From IMG/VR virus record IMGVR_UViG_3300033148_002949, positions 1-39,649 of that record: DNA of 39,649 nt; one strand, written 5' to 3'. The notes below the pieces were generated by a model. That model did not search any database. It saw only the letters and a list, made by a program, of their open reading frames with translations, and was not told where the DNA came from. The stretch comes from a virus. A program made the position numbers and the translations under genes. Numbering within the stretch: position 1 is the first letter of the stretch; every line of letters starts with the position of its first letter. Shown here piece by piece: positions 22,450 to 30,757 of the stretch.

Positions 22450-23114
22450 AAGTCGATAGCGTTATCTCTATTATATACTCTTGGACTCGCAAATCCTGCC
22501 CTGCTATCCATTGACTTAAGCCACAATCTTGTATCCCATCTAACCATTCCCTTATAAAGTAAATCTCCTGTCTTTTTATGAGAAGGCCATTGTATTCTGG
22601 TCAAAGTATCAGCATCGATTCCTTCAAGCCACATTTCAGCCATTCTATATGCCATTAGTTTATGAAATCTTGCTGGCCAAGATGGCGATTCAGCTGTAGC
22701 TATTAATTCATCTGTTACTGCAAAATAGAATAAATAAATTGTTTTATCCTTTCCAACTGTTCCACAAACATATAAATTATTATTAGCATAATCAATCGCA
22801 TACCTTCCTGAAACATCTTTGTATTGCAATAAATCCACATAATCAACCGGATGATATTCATCTTCATTATTACTACTATCTACTAATTTAACATTATGTT
22901 CTACTGAAAAACCTGATGGTAATGATTTAGCATCTGTATAGTTTTCACTTGTAGAAAAAGACAAAGAAGTATCTCTGGTTAAAAGCATTTTCCAGTTTCT
23001 TTCTTCCTCTACTATTGTTTTAATAGAATTGAGTAGATTTAAACCAAGTTCATCTGAAATTGATTCATCGTCTACAAGTTGTCTAAAAAATGTAATTATT
23101 TCTGCACCTGTCAT
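22446..23114 (-). CDS. Head-to-tail adaptor / tail tubular protein A-like (222 aa)
   Basis: A helical N-terminus (TGAEIITFFRQLVDD...) is followed by a beta domain with LPSGFSVEHNVKLVDSS and then PSWPARFHKLMAYRMAEMWL, the helix typical of gp4/gp11-type adaptors that join portal and nozzle. Its size is right (T7 gp11 is 196 aa). ATGA overlaps with both neighbours suggest coupled translation. Confidence 0.75.
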   Translation of the reverse strand: MTGAEIITFFRQLVDDESISDELGLNLLNSIKTIVEEERNWKMLLTRDTSLSFSTSENYTDAKSLPSGFSVEHNVKLVDSSNNEDEYHPVDYVDLLQYKDVSGRYAIDYANNNLYVCGTVGKDKTIYLFYFAVTDELIATAESPSWPARFHKLMAYRMAEMWLEGIDADTLTRIQWPSHKKTGDLLYKGMVRWDTRLWLKSMDSRAGFASPRVYNRDNAIDL

Positions 23115-23983
23115 GATATTGTTATTTTTTTAAGAAATATGTTTTTAATATATTCCCAGATTCTTCTCCAAAACGACCAAGCAAATACCTTTGCTTCTTC
23201 CGGAGATAAATCTATAAATTGATATGCTCCATACTCTTTATATTTAAAATACTTATTTATTATATCTTGGCTAAAAAAGAATAGTCCATCTTTGCCCATA
23301 CTCTTTCCATTACTTAATTGTCCCACTAAAAACCATTTTCCATCTATTTTTTTCTGACCACAGATTTTTAAAGCATGTCCAAACAAAGAAGTCCCTTCAA
23401 AGTCAATTATACCATCTTTTGCATTATTCCACCCTGTTTGCCATATCACTCCTGTTAGGATACTCGATTTACTCTCTCTGTGTTGCCACAGGTTAGCCCT
23501 AAAACAGTTAAAAGTGTCATATGGGCCATCTACCTTAAAATAGCTCTTTTTTCTGTGTATGAGGGCATTACTGTCTAATTTAGATGGCCAGTTCTCCCAG
23601 TCAGCAATAAAGTTTCTACCATCAGAAATATCGAATGGTGCGTCTGCTTTTTCTAAAAAACCTACTTTTATTGCTACCTTACAAGCATCTCTTAAGTTAG
23701 CACCCCAAGTTTCCCAATTTCCTTGAGCTTTCTTAACTTGGCTAAAAAACCATTCCATCGAAAGTGGTACATTTTCCTGATCCTCTGATACTGCACAACT
23801 GGCAGCAGCTACACAAATATCAGAAGTTCCTTGATCTTTTATATTTACTCTATCACAAACCATGAAATCCTTATCAGGGATAGCTTTAACATCAATAGTT
23901 CCAAATACTTTATTTAAACTAAAATCTCTACTATCTTTTGGTAGCTTTTGCAACCCTTCTATGATTTGTATTTCTTTTTTCAT
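23111..23983 (-). CDS. Papain-like cysteine protease, C1 family (290 aa)
   Basis: Counting from ATG 23983, IKDQGTSDIC aligns with the papain active site: Gln51 (oxyanion hole) and Cys57, six residues apart as in papain. LFGHALKICG supplies His203. The NSWG motif is replaced by LSNG (223-226), so the usual catalytic Asn is a Leu. A C-terminal Trp-rich amphipathic helix (SFWRRIWEYIKNIFLKK) may bind membrane. The frame also opens with a TTG at 24001, but the ATG is preferred. It could process virion proteins or act on the host surface; no prohead-protease role is implied. Confidence 0.85.
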   Translation of the reverse strand: MKKEIQIIEGLQKLPKDSRDFSLNKVFGTIDVKAIPDKDFMVCDRVNIKDQGTSDICVAAASCAVSEDQENVPLSMEWFFSQVKKAQGNWETWGANLRDACKVAIKVGFLEKADAPFDISDGRNFIADWENWPSKLDSNALIHRKKSYFKVDGPYDTFNCFRANLWQHRESKSSILTGVIWQTGWNNAKDGIIDFEGTSLFGHALKICGQKKIDGKWFLVGQLSNGKSMGKDGLFFFSQDIINKYFKYKEYGAYQFIDLSPEEAKVFAWSFWRRIWEYIKNIFLKKITIS

Positions 23984-23984
23984 A

Positions 23985-24197
23985 CTATTGATTAGGCACA
24001 AATAGGATTATACCCTCTGGATAAGTTATTTTAATTCCATTTTTTATTTGATTTGTGATATTTATTGCTCCATCATTTGCTCCTTTCCTGTAAATATTAT
24101 CTCTTACTTTTTCCCAACCTATATAGAGATTAAATCCTATTGAGGCGATTATTAAGATTACTCCGATTATTGTTAGTATTTTTTTTAATTTTTTCAT
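23985..24197 (-). CDS. Small single-pass membrane protein (70 aa)
   Basis: KKLKKILTIIGVILIIASIG (2-21) is a basic-flanked membrane segment, followed by a polar exported domain. It is separated by 1 nt from the protease gene and by 9 nt from the LamG-like gene, so it may anchor or partner one of them. Not recognised. Confidence 0.72.
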   Translation of the reverse strand: MKKLKKILTIIGVILIIASIGFNLYIGWEKVRDNIYRKGANDGAINITNQIKNGIKITYPEGIILFVPNQ

Positions 24198-24206
24198 AAA
24201 TTTTAT

Positions 24207-25673
24207 TTAATAAATTACCTTCCAAGAATCTCCTATATTAACCCAAGCACCTGATACATCTTTCCAAACATCTCCTATATTTATTTTCATTAATTCTACT
24301 GCTTTCCAAGCATCTCCTATGTTGATTTGCATATCTGTTCCTACTGATATAGGGTCTTCAGCAATATAATCAATGTAATGAGTTTGACCTGATGCTACAA
24401 TATAAAAGCTAATCCATAATTCGTCTAAAGTAGTCCAAGTTCCATTATTGGTAACCCAATCTGTCCAAGTATCTTCATCCATTCTAAATCTGGCTTTATC
24501 ATCTGAAGCCCGCCACTCTATCTCAAAAGAATGCCAAGCATTAAGGGTATAATCAAAGATTCCAGTCTGCCAAGCAGAGCCATTGTGATACCTGAAAGAC
24601 CCATTTAAGAAACCCATAAATACCTTAGCCGCACCGCCTGAAACTAAATAGAATGATAGATTATGGTCTCCCGAACCTGCTATCTGAAAATAAAAGGTCA
24701 GTTTCCCATCAGCCAATGCACTCCCTGATTTTTTCATTTCTTCAGTCCCTGTATGAGCATTTGAATCCCTTATTGCTTTTGTTCCCTCTTTAACCTCTGT
24801 TCCTTGAACATCAATATTGGCATGAGCTGTCCAACTTCCTTGCCCGTTTAAATCTCCATCATTATAAGAATTAAAGTTGTCTGTAACAATGGTAGGGTCT
24901 AACAAACCATACCCGCCTTCACTTCCGACTACTTCCAGAAAAAACTCTTCCTTGCTAATCACAGATGAAATATTAACCTTTATTTTAAAATAAGCAGTCT
25001 CACTTTTAATAAGATTTACCTGTGTCTTTTTATCTGCTCTTTGGTTGGGTTTATCCTTCTCTAATAGATTACTTTTAGTGAGAAAGCTATCAAACTCTTC
25101 TTTTGAATAATCAGATATTTCCGACAAATCCCAATTGCCTGTTCTTCTCTTTTCTAAATGTGTTCCAATTTCTTCTTGTTTAATACAGGTTTTTTTTATT
25201 AATTCCTTTGTAGTTGTGCTTTCATAACTACAATCATATTTAACATCTTGATAATCGGAAATAATAGCATCATACGAACCAGTGATATTTAATCTTTCAA
25301 TACTTTCAACAGTTATGTCTTCTCTCGGAGAAAAGAATTGCAGATTAGATAATTGTCCTTTTCCACTTTTGTTTTTAACTGCTACATAAACCGTAACATA
25401 ATCCCAACTAAATAGATTAGAATAGAATTCCTTATCAGTATAAATTAGCAGATTTTCATTGGAATTCTCGTCTGTATAAGGAAACTCAATTACTTGTTCA
25501 TCAACTTCTATTGGAATAATGGTGGTTGGGGGTGCGATAACCGTAGAAGCAACAGCAACCCCTATAATACCAAGAACAACAGCAATTTCTTTTACTTTCT
25601 TTTTACACCAACGACCAAAGGTTTTAATTTTGTCCCAGATATTAACTCCAAATTGTTTTATTTGTTTAATCAT
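24207..25673 (-). CDS. Membrane-anchored surface/fibre protein with lectin-like domain (488 aa)
   Basis: A basic N-terminus (about 1-28) and a hydrophobic segment (about 29-50) suggest a type II anchor. A beta region follows. At about 265-440 there is a concanavalin/LamG-like sandwich (DNFNSYNDGDLNGQGSW, FEIEWRASDDKARFRMDE). The C-terminus has three repeats of INIGDxWK (near 448, 463, 478). Carbohydrate binding is plausible from the fold. Its position suggests virion or host-surface display. Confidence 0.75.
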   Translation of the reverse strand: MIKQIKQFGVNIWDKIKTFGRWCKKKVKEIAVVLGIIGVAVASTVIAPPTTIIPIEVDEQVIEFPYTDENSNENLLIYTDKEFYSNLFSWDYVTVYVAVKNKSGKGQLSNLQFFSPREDITVESIERLNITGSYDAIISDYQDVKYDCSYESTTTKELIKKTCIKQEEIGTHLEKRRTGNWDLSEISDYSKEEFDSFLTKSNLLEKDKPNQRADKKTQVNLIKSETAYFKIKVNISSVISKEEFFLEVVGSEGGYGLLDPTIVTDNFNSYNDGDLNGQGSWTAHANIDVQGTEVKEGTKAIRDSNAHTGTEEMKKSGSALADGKLTFYFQIAGSGDHNLSFYLVSGGAAKVFMGFLNGSFRYHNGSAWQTGIFDYTLNAWHSFEIEWRASDDKARFRMDEDTWTDWVTNNGTWTTLDELWISFYIVASGQTHYIDYIAEDPISVGTDMQINIGDAWKAVELMKINIGDVWKDVSGAWVNIGDSWKVIY

Positions 25674-26274
25674 TTTTCTTTTTAATTATTATCCAATCAG
25701 GGGTAAAAGTATAAGACAAGAAATCCTTTCTTTTAATAAAACCAGCAAATGCCAATAAGACATCCTTCGCACCGATATCGTGTCCTGCAAAAACCCCTCC
25801 TTCCTTTACTAAAGGATAGTAATTTTTCATATCTTCTTTGACAAATTCATACTTATGGTCCCCATCTATATAAACGAAATCTAATCCCTTCGGGATTTTC
25901 TTATAGGCTTCGTTTGATGATTCTTTTATCCATACTATTTTGTCTTTGAATTTAGATAATCTCCGATGAGCTTGATTCTCAGCATCATCCACCTCCTTCT
26001 GGGTGCATACGATAATAGGATTATTCTCTATATTATGTCCCTCATATTCTTTATAAGGGTCTATAAGATATAACTTTTTAATGGGTAAATACTCCAATAT
26101 ATGTAAAGCATTCTCTCCTCCACATACCCCAACCTCTACACCAACCAAATCTTTCCTTCCCGGATAACATTTTCGGATAGATTTCATAAAGGGTCTGGGA
26201 TAGCAATACCGGATATCAAGTCCAATATAATGAAAAATATCGTGGATTAATTTATGTAGTTTTTCTTTAATCAT
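25666..26274 (-). CDS. Class I SAM-dependent methyltransferase (Methyltransf_24/TylF-like, 202 aa)
   Basis: GVEVGVCGGENA (residues 45-56) is the SAM-binding loop, followed by LYLIDPY. LDFVYIDGDHKYEFVKEDM and LVKEGGVFAGHD are the later motifs of the Methyltransf_24 group, whose members methylate sugars or small molecules. It lies among surface-protein genes with overlaps on both sides, so it may modify a glycan on virion or host surface. DNA methylation motifs are absent. Confidence 0.85.
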   Translation of the reverse strand: MIKEKLHKLIHDIFHYIGLDIRYCYPRPFMKSIRKCYPGRKDLVGVEVGVCGGENALHILEYLPIKKLYLIDPYKEYEGHNIENNPIIVCTQKEVDDAENQAHRRLSKFKDKIVWIKESSNEAYKKIPKGLDFVYIDGDHKYEFVKEDMKNYYPLVKEGGVFAGHDIGAKDVLLAFAGFIKRKDFLSYTFTPDWIIIKKKND

Positions 26275-28817
26275 TATGGTGTATATTTAATAAAGATTGA
26301 ACCTATTGTTGTTGAAGCCGCAGTAGGTGGTTCTCCTGTTCCATAAGATACATTTATAATTTGGTCTGTTGACGCAGTTCCATGGTCAGCAGCTTCCCAT
26401 TCTCCAGTAAGTGTTTCACTTGCTGATAAATCTAATAAATTAGCCTCTGTTATTCCACCAATGGTTGTTGCTGTAAATGCTCCTGTAATATCAACAGTTC
26501 CTACAATCGTAGTAGTAGCCAAAGTAGATATGCCTGAGGCATTTAGATTAGTAGTAGTAGCATCTCCAGAAACTATTATATCTCCAGCATCAATGGTTTC
26601 GTGAGTATCTAAATTAGTAAACCAACCCTTTGATATTCTGCTTCCTGACTCTGCTAAAGCACCTGTCATTGTTAAATTCCCAGCTCCTAATGCTAATCCT
26701 CCGAAAGTAGGAGTAGAAGCTTGAGCTATGTCTTGCGGGAGAGAAAAAGTTATTGTTTGAGAAGAAGAAGCTATTATGATTTGGTTTGCTGTTCCAGTAA
26801 GAATAACAGAACCTGTTATACTATTTACATCATCAACTCCTGCTCCAGTTCCAGCTGGAGTGTCCCAAGAAACAGCCGATACTCCTGATTTTAGATATTT
26901 ATCAGCATCTGCGGCTAATCTAATCCAATTAGAACCATTAAAATATATAATATCTCCTTGTGTTTCTCCTGTAATTGTTAAATCTTCTACATTCCAAATT
27001 CCTGAACTTATATTTATATCTCCTTTGTCATCATCAGAAACTATTGAACAAGTAAGAGTATTTGTAATATCTGTATCAACTACATTTGTCCAACTCCAAT
27101 TATGTAAATCAGTATCTACTTCAATCGTAGCATTAGATAAAATTGCCGAAGTTCCTCCTGTAATAGTAAGAACACTTGAAGTTACTTCTGTTAAATTTCC
27201 TTTGTTTATATTTATATCAAAACTATCTGTTGGGTCTTCTACTATACTAAAAGTAGTCCCGTCAAAATCAAGATTTATCGCATTTGTGCTTTGGTCTGCT
27301 CCATCTATTTCAAGATTGGCAAAAGTGTTTGTGTCTGTATAATTTCCCGAATGTATATTAGTTTCTCCCTGATCAGATGTCCAATCAATATGCTCATTGG
27401 CTACATAATTCTCCAAAGCATCGTGGTCGCAGGTAATTGCTCCATTAGAAGCAATAGTGCAGTCATTACTCATAGCCACTCCTACTGGGTCATTAGAAGC
27501 ATCTCCTACATAAATATAATTATCTGTCAAAACCATATCTGTATCATTATCTGCCAGATATTCTGTTGAAGAAGCGATATAAGCGTCTAATAAAGGACTA
27601 TCTAAAATCAAGGAAGTAAAATCTGCATTTCCATCACTATCAATATATCCCACTTCGGCATTGGCATAATCTTTAAAATAAAGTTTATTAGCACCAGCAC
27701 TATCTCCCATACGAATCATAGTATCCTCTCCTGAAGGGACAGTTATAGCGTGAGGAGAATGATGCATTATTACCATTTTTCCCTGATTGGCGTGGGAATA
27801 AGAAACATACCCGACTCTGGAAACAGCACCAGTTGTCGGAGTGGTAGTTACCATATCTCCATTAGTAGAAAGATATAAAGCATCTCCGTCACTCCAATCC
27901 GAAGTATCCAATGTGTTTAATTCTCCTCTAACCCTGACTAAAATTGTCTGTCCTGTGGTTTTTGTTTCCGCAGCCACACCTACAAAAGCATGTTTTGCAG
28001 AATTTGTATTGTCAGCTAAACTTACTTGTGGAAATTGTCCAGTTGCTCCTGAAATATAAACCACTTGTCCTTTTGTTATATCTTCAGCTGCTTTACAAGA
28101 TAAAGTTAGTGCAGAAGCAGCAGCAGTTCCTATTCCTGTTAAATTAGAACCATCTCCACTAAAAGAGTTAGCAGTTACGGTTCCAGTAACATCTAAGGTC
28201 CCTGTCGCAGTTGTAGTTGCTAAACTCGTAATACCCTCAACAGTTAAAGCACCCGATATAGTCCCACCTGTTAATTCTAAATAAGAAGTGTCTAACGAAC
28301 AACCCTCATCTGTTCCATCACAAGAAAAAGCACCAAAATCATCACTTGCCATATTAGTTGAAGTAACTGAAGTTAAATATCCAAAAGCATCTATTTCAAG
28401 AGAAGTATAATAAGAACTTGAAGCGGCTAACCAAATCGGGTCGGATTCAGAAGTTAGAAAACTATCAGCCGAGTTTAGATTCCCAGTAATAACTAAATCT
28501 CCAGTAGATACATCTATCCAGAATGGAGCAGTTGCTGTAGCGTTATCTCCTAATACTAAATCAGAAGTAGTGGCAGTTAAATATGTAAATCCGGTTGAAG
28601 TTGAAAATAGAGAACCACCTGTACCGCTAATTCCAGTTAGATTACTTCCATCTCCATAATAAACAGTTGTTGAAGTTCCTATATCCCAGCTGGAATCTCT
28701 GGGTACTAAATAAGTTCCATCTAAAGTAAAGAATGGAAGCTGTTGAATAGTAGATCCAAATACTGCAGACCCACAAAACAATAAGATTATTGCTGTTATA
28801 ATTAAATTTTTATTCAT
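26274..28817 (-). CDS. Large repetitive secreted tail-fibre-like protein (847 aa)
   Basis: A signal peptide (residues 1-21, LIITAIILLFCGSAVFG) opens the protein. The rest is Ser/Thr/Ala/Gly-rich beta repeat: DGSNLTGI occurs twice (near 55 and 220), and STPTFGGLALGAG and TGALTVEG-type units are typical of phage fibre shafts and of secreted proteins in Patescibacteria. No catalytic motif is seen. It is the largest of the surface cassette. Plus-strand ORFs inside it are shadows. Confidence 0.82.
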   Translation of the reverse strand: MNKNLIITAIILLFCGSAVFGSTIQQLPFFTLDGTYLVPRDSSWDIGTSTTVYYGDGSNLTGISGTGGSLFSTSTGFTYLTATTSDLVLGDNATATAPFWIDVSTGDLVITGNLNSADSFLTSESDPIWLAASSSYYTSLEIDAFGYLTSVTSTNMASDDFGAFSCDGTDEGCSLDTSYLELTGGTISGALTVEGITSLATTTATGTLDVTGTVTANSFSGDGSNLTGIGTAAASALTLSCKAAEDITKGQVVYISGATGQFPQVSLADNTNSAKHAFVGVAAETKTTGQTILVRVRGELNTLDTSDWSDGDALYLSTNGDMVTTTPTTGAVSRVGYVSYSHANQGKMVIMHHSPHAITVPSGEDTMIRMGDSAGANKLYFKDYANAEVGYIDSDGNADFTSLILDSPLLDAYIASSTEYLADNDTDMVLTDNYIYVGDASNDPVGVAMSNDCTIASNGAITCDHDALENYVANEHIDWTSDQGETNIHSGNYTDTNTFANLEIDGADQSTNAINLDFDGTTFSIVEDPTDSFDININKGNLTEVTSSVLTITGGTSAILSNATIEVDTDLHNWSWTNVVDTDITNTLTCSIVSDDDKGDINISSGIWNVEDLTITGETQGDIIYFNGSNWIRLAADADKYLKSGVSAVSWDTPAGTGAGVDDVNSITGSVILTGTANQIIIASSSQTITFSLPQDIAQASTPTFGGLALGAGNLTMTGALAESGSRISKGWFTNLDTHETIDAGDIIVSGDATTTNLNASGISTLATTTIVGTVDITGAFTATTIGGITEANLLDLSASETLTGEWEAADHGTASTDQIINVSYGTGEPPTAASTTIGSIFIKYTP

Positions 28818-29593
28818 AAAAACTTTCTCTTATTTTCTTTTGATTCTTCGACCATTCCTGTTGGGAATTGTATATTAACTGGTCTTTTTAAATCTTTTCT
28901 TAATTCTTCTATTTTTTCATCAATAATTTTTCTGACTTCTTCTAACTCCTTATTTAAAGCACTTCCTGAACTTTTAGATAATTTATTAACTAAATCACTA
29001 ATCTTTTGCAATTCTCCAGATATTCTGGAATAATCAACTTTTTCCGGCTTAGGAATATAAATATCTTGAATAGCGTTTAGTACAGGAGATAAATCAATCT
29101 TCTCTTGCTCGGGAATATGAATATTTTTTATAGCCCTTAAAACAGAATTAATATCTACTTTTTCTGGTTTAGGAAATTTTACAGATGGAATCTTTACTTC
29201 TGGTATTCTTTTGATTTCATCTTGGACTATTTTTCTAACCTTTTTATAATCAATTTCTCCTCCTCCACCTCCATAAACAGGATTATATCTCTTCTGTACT
29301 AAAAACTCTTCTTGATTGACAGAATATAAAGCACTTTCAGTAGTATATCCTGAATCAGTATAAACCCGAGTAGTTATAACAACATAAAAACCTTCTCCCG
29401 AAGGATCAGCTGGAACTTGCCACTTTTCTGTAAATCTTTGATTGCCTTGATCAGTAAGATTAACTGTATCTAAAAGCACATCAGTTTTAGCATTTCTAAT
29501 TTTTGCTTGAACATAATAAGTATTTGTATCTTTCGGATCACTAATCTGCCGGCAGATAACAAAATACTCTCTGGGATCTAATTGTATTGGCAT
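28814..29593 (-). CDS. Fibre-like protein with beta domain and proline repeat stalk (259 aa)
   Basis: Residues 1-105 form a beta-sandwich-like domain (EYFVICRQISDPKDTNTYYV, GEGFYVVITTRVYTDSG). A Gly hinge (GGGGG, about 109) leads to three repeats of about 27 residues around IPKPEKVDxSxVLxAI, then a coiled coil (about 200-245). There is no signal peptide, unlike its neighbours. It looks like a trimeric stalk; the role is inferred from architecture. Confidence 0.75.
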   Translation of the reverse strand: MPIQLDPREYFVICRQISDPKDTNTYYVQAKIRNAKTDVLLDTVNLTDQGNQRFTEKWQVPADPSGEGFYVVITTRVYTDSGYTTESALYSVNQEEFLVQKRYNPVYGGGGGEIDYKKVRKIVQDEIKRIPEVKIPSVKFPKPEKVDINSVLRAIKNIHIPEQEKIDLSPVLNAIQDIYIPKPEKVDYSRISGELQKISDLVNKLSKSSGSALNKELEEVRKIIDEKIEELRKDLKRPVNIQFPTGMVEESKENKRKFL

Positions 29594-29610
29594 ATTTTTT
29601 AACTCTTAAC

Positions 29611-30018
29611 TTATTTTTCTATTGTGCTCACAACAACTTCACCTCCTGAAGCAAGTCCGTAAATCTGGCCTATATAAAGATTGTCTGGCCCTATTGTATA
29701 ACATTCTCCTGCTTGAAGATGATACCCTTCGTTAACTGCTACACTGGTAGTTGCTCCTACTAAATGCAACCAGACAGCATTTGTACTATCATTATTACAA
29801 AGCTCTGCATAAACTCTCCCTGAATTAGCTGAAAGAATTGATGTCGCAGAACTCGTAGCCACAGTAGTGCTTGAATTTGTCACCCCGCTTTGAATCCTAT
29901 TAAAATCTCCACTTCCAAAAAGATAGGGATTTGCAGGAAGAGATTTAATTACTAAGTATCCAAAAAGGACAATACAAATAAGCAATATTCCTGATAATAA
30001 ATTTAATTTGTTTTCCAT
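29611..30018 (-). CDS. Small anchored beta protein near the capsid gene (135 aa)
   Basis: Residues 7-27 (LLSGILLICIVLFGYLVIK) are a membrane segment. The rest is Ser/Thr-rich beta (TNSSTTVATSSATSIL, GECYTIGPDNLYIG). Such C-terminal domains resemble phage decoration or receptor-facing domains. It follows hairpin 30040-30074 and has no SD. Confidence 0.72.
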   Translation of the reverse strand: MENKLNLLSGILLICIVLFGYLVIKSLPANPYLFGSGDFNRIQSGVTNSSTTVATSSATSILSANSGRVYAELCNNDSTNAVWLHLVGATTSVAVNEGYHLQAGECYTIGPDNLYIGQIYGLASGGEVVVSTIEK

Positions 30019-30039
30019 AATTTTAAATTTTAGGTCCTC

Positions 30040-30074
30040 TCTACCCTGCGCCTCTTTTAGAAACGCAGAGTAGA
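30040..30074 (-). promoter_or_regulatory. Intercistronic hairpin (11-bp stem)
   Basis: TCTACCCTGCG (30040-30050) pairs with CGCAGAGTAGA (30064-30074), 11 bp with one G-U on the minus strand and a 13-nt loop. It starts 8 nt after the stop of the 209-aa gene and ends about 21 nt before ATG 30018. No U-tract follows. Confidence 0.75.
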
Positions 30075-30082
30075 AAAAACGA

Positions 30083-30712
30083 TTAGTCAGCGACTTGAAA
30101 TGAAGTTACTATGACAGCAAATTCTGCCGCCCTTACACGAGTGATTTGTATCCAAGCCCACTCATTCTGCTCAATAACTACATCTCCACCTGAGGGTTCA
30201 AGTAATTCATTGCCAGTCCCAGCCGCAATAGTTGTAGATGTGGCTGCTGTAGCAGCATTCTCAAACAATACCACTTTTGAATCTCCAACAGTTGTTAAAC
30301 AATCAGCTGCTAAAGTAGTAGTTGAAGGTAATGTTAAAGTATATGCTCCTTTAGCAGGAGTCAAACTTAAAACAGCACTATTACAAAACTCAGCTGCTGT
30401 CAAAGTTGATGTAGTATCTCCGGGAGTAAGAGTAGTTACATCCCCACCATAAATTAGATTATCAACATTTGTCTCTCCTGTTACATCTAAAGTTGATGAA
30501 AAAGCACCACTGGTAAAACTAACTCCACCAGTTCCACTAATTACTTCCGTACCATCGACTGCAATGCCCTCGTCAAAGGATTCTTGAATATTGTGAATCA
30601 AGCCACCCATTTGAACCTGAGATCCTCCACTTCCAACTACTCCAATAATTAAACCTATTAAAAGAATAGCTGCACCACTGAGTAACGATAATGAATTAAG
30701 TTCTTTATTCAT
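30083..30712 (-). CDS. Anchored Ser/Thr-rich protein directly after the capsid gene (209 aa)
   Basis: Residues 8-28 (SLLSGAAILLIGLIIGVVG) form an N-terminal membrane segment. The remainder is a beta-rich, Thr/Ala/Gly-rich domain (TSTLTAAEFCNSAVLSL, TLTLPSTTTLAADCL) with two cysteines. Position immediately after the major capsid gene is where decoration proteins are usually encoded, but a membrane segment is unexpected in one. Similar sequence style is common in Patescibacteria secreted proteins. Confidence 0.74.
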   Translation of the reverse strand: MNKELNSLSLLSGAAILLIGLIIGVVGSGGSQVQMGGLIHNIQESFDEGIAVDGTEVISGTGGVSFTSGAFSSTLDVTGETNVDNLIYGGDVTTLTPGDTTSTLTAAEFCNSAVLSLTPAKGAYTLTLPSTTTLAADCLTTVGDSKVVLFENAATAATSTTIAAGTGNELLEPSGGDVVIEQNEWAWIQITRVRAAEFAVIVTSFQVAD

Positions 30713-30723
30713 AAGGTTTTTAG

Positions 30724-30751
30724 TAGGGAGTGAGAATTAACCCACTCCCTA
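30724..30751 (-). promoter_or_regulatory. Hairpin after the capsid gene (9-bp stem)
   Basis: TAGGGAGTG (30724-30732) pairs perfectly with CACTCCCTA (30743-30751) around a 10-nt loop. It starts 6 nt after the capsid stop and ends 11 nt before ATG 30712. The downstream sequence is CUAAAAACC, so it lacks the U-tract of a terminator; RNA processing or 3'-end protection of the abundant capsid message is a likely role. Confidence 0.78.
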
Positions 30752-30757
30752 AGTTAA

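Noticed and set aside
26776-27342. 188-aa plus-strand ORF
   Set aside because: It lies wholly inside the 847-aa fibre-like gene; its Val/Pro/Ser-rich product is the antisense of Thr/Gly/Asn-rich repeats and it has no start context.
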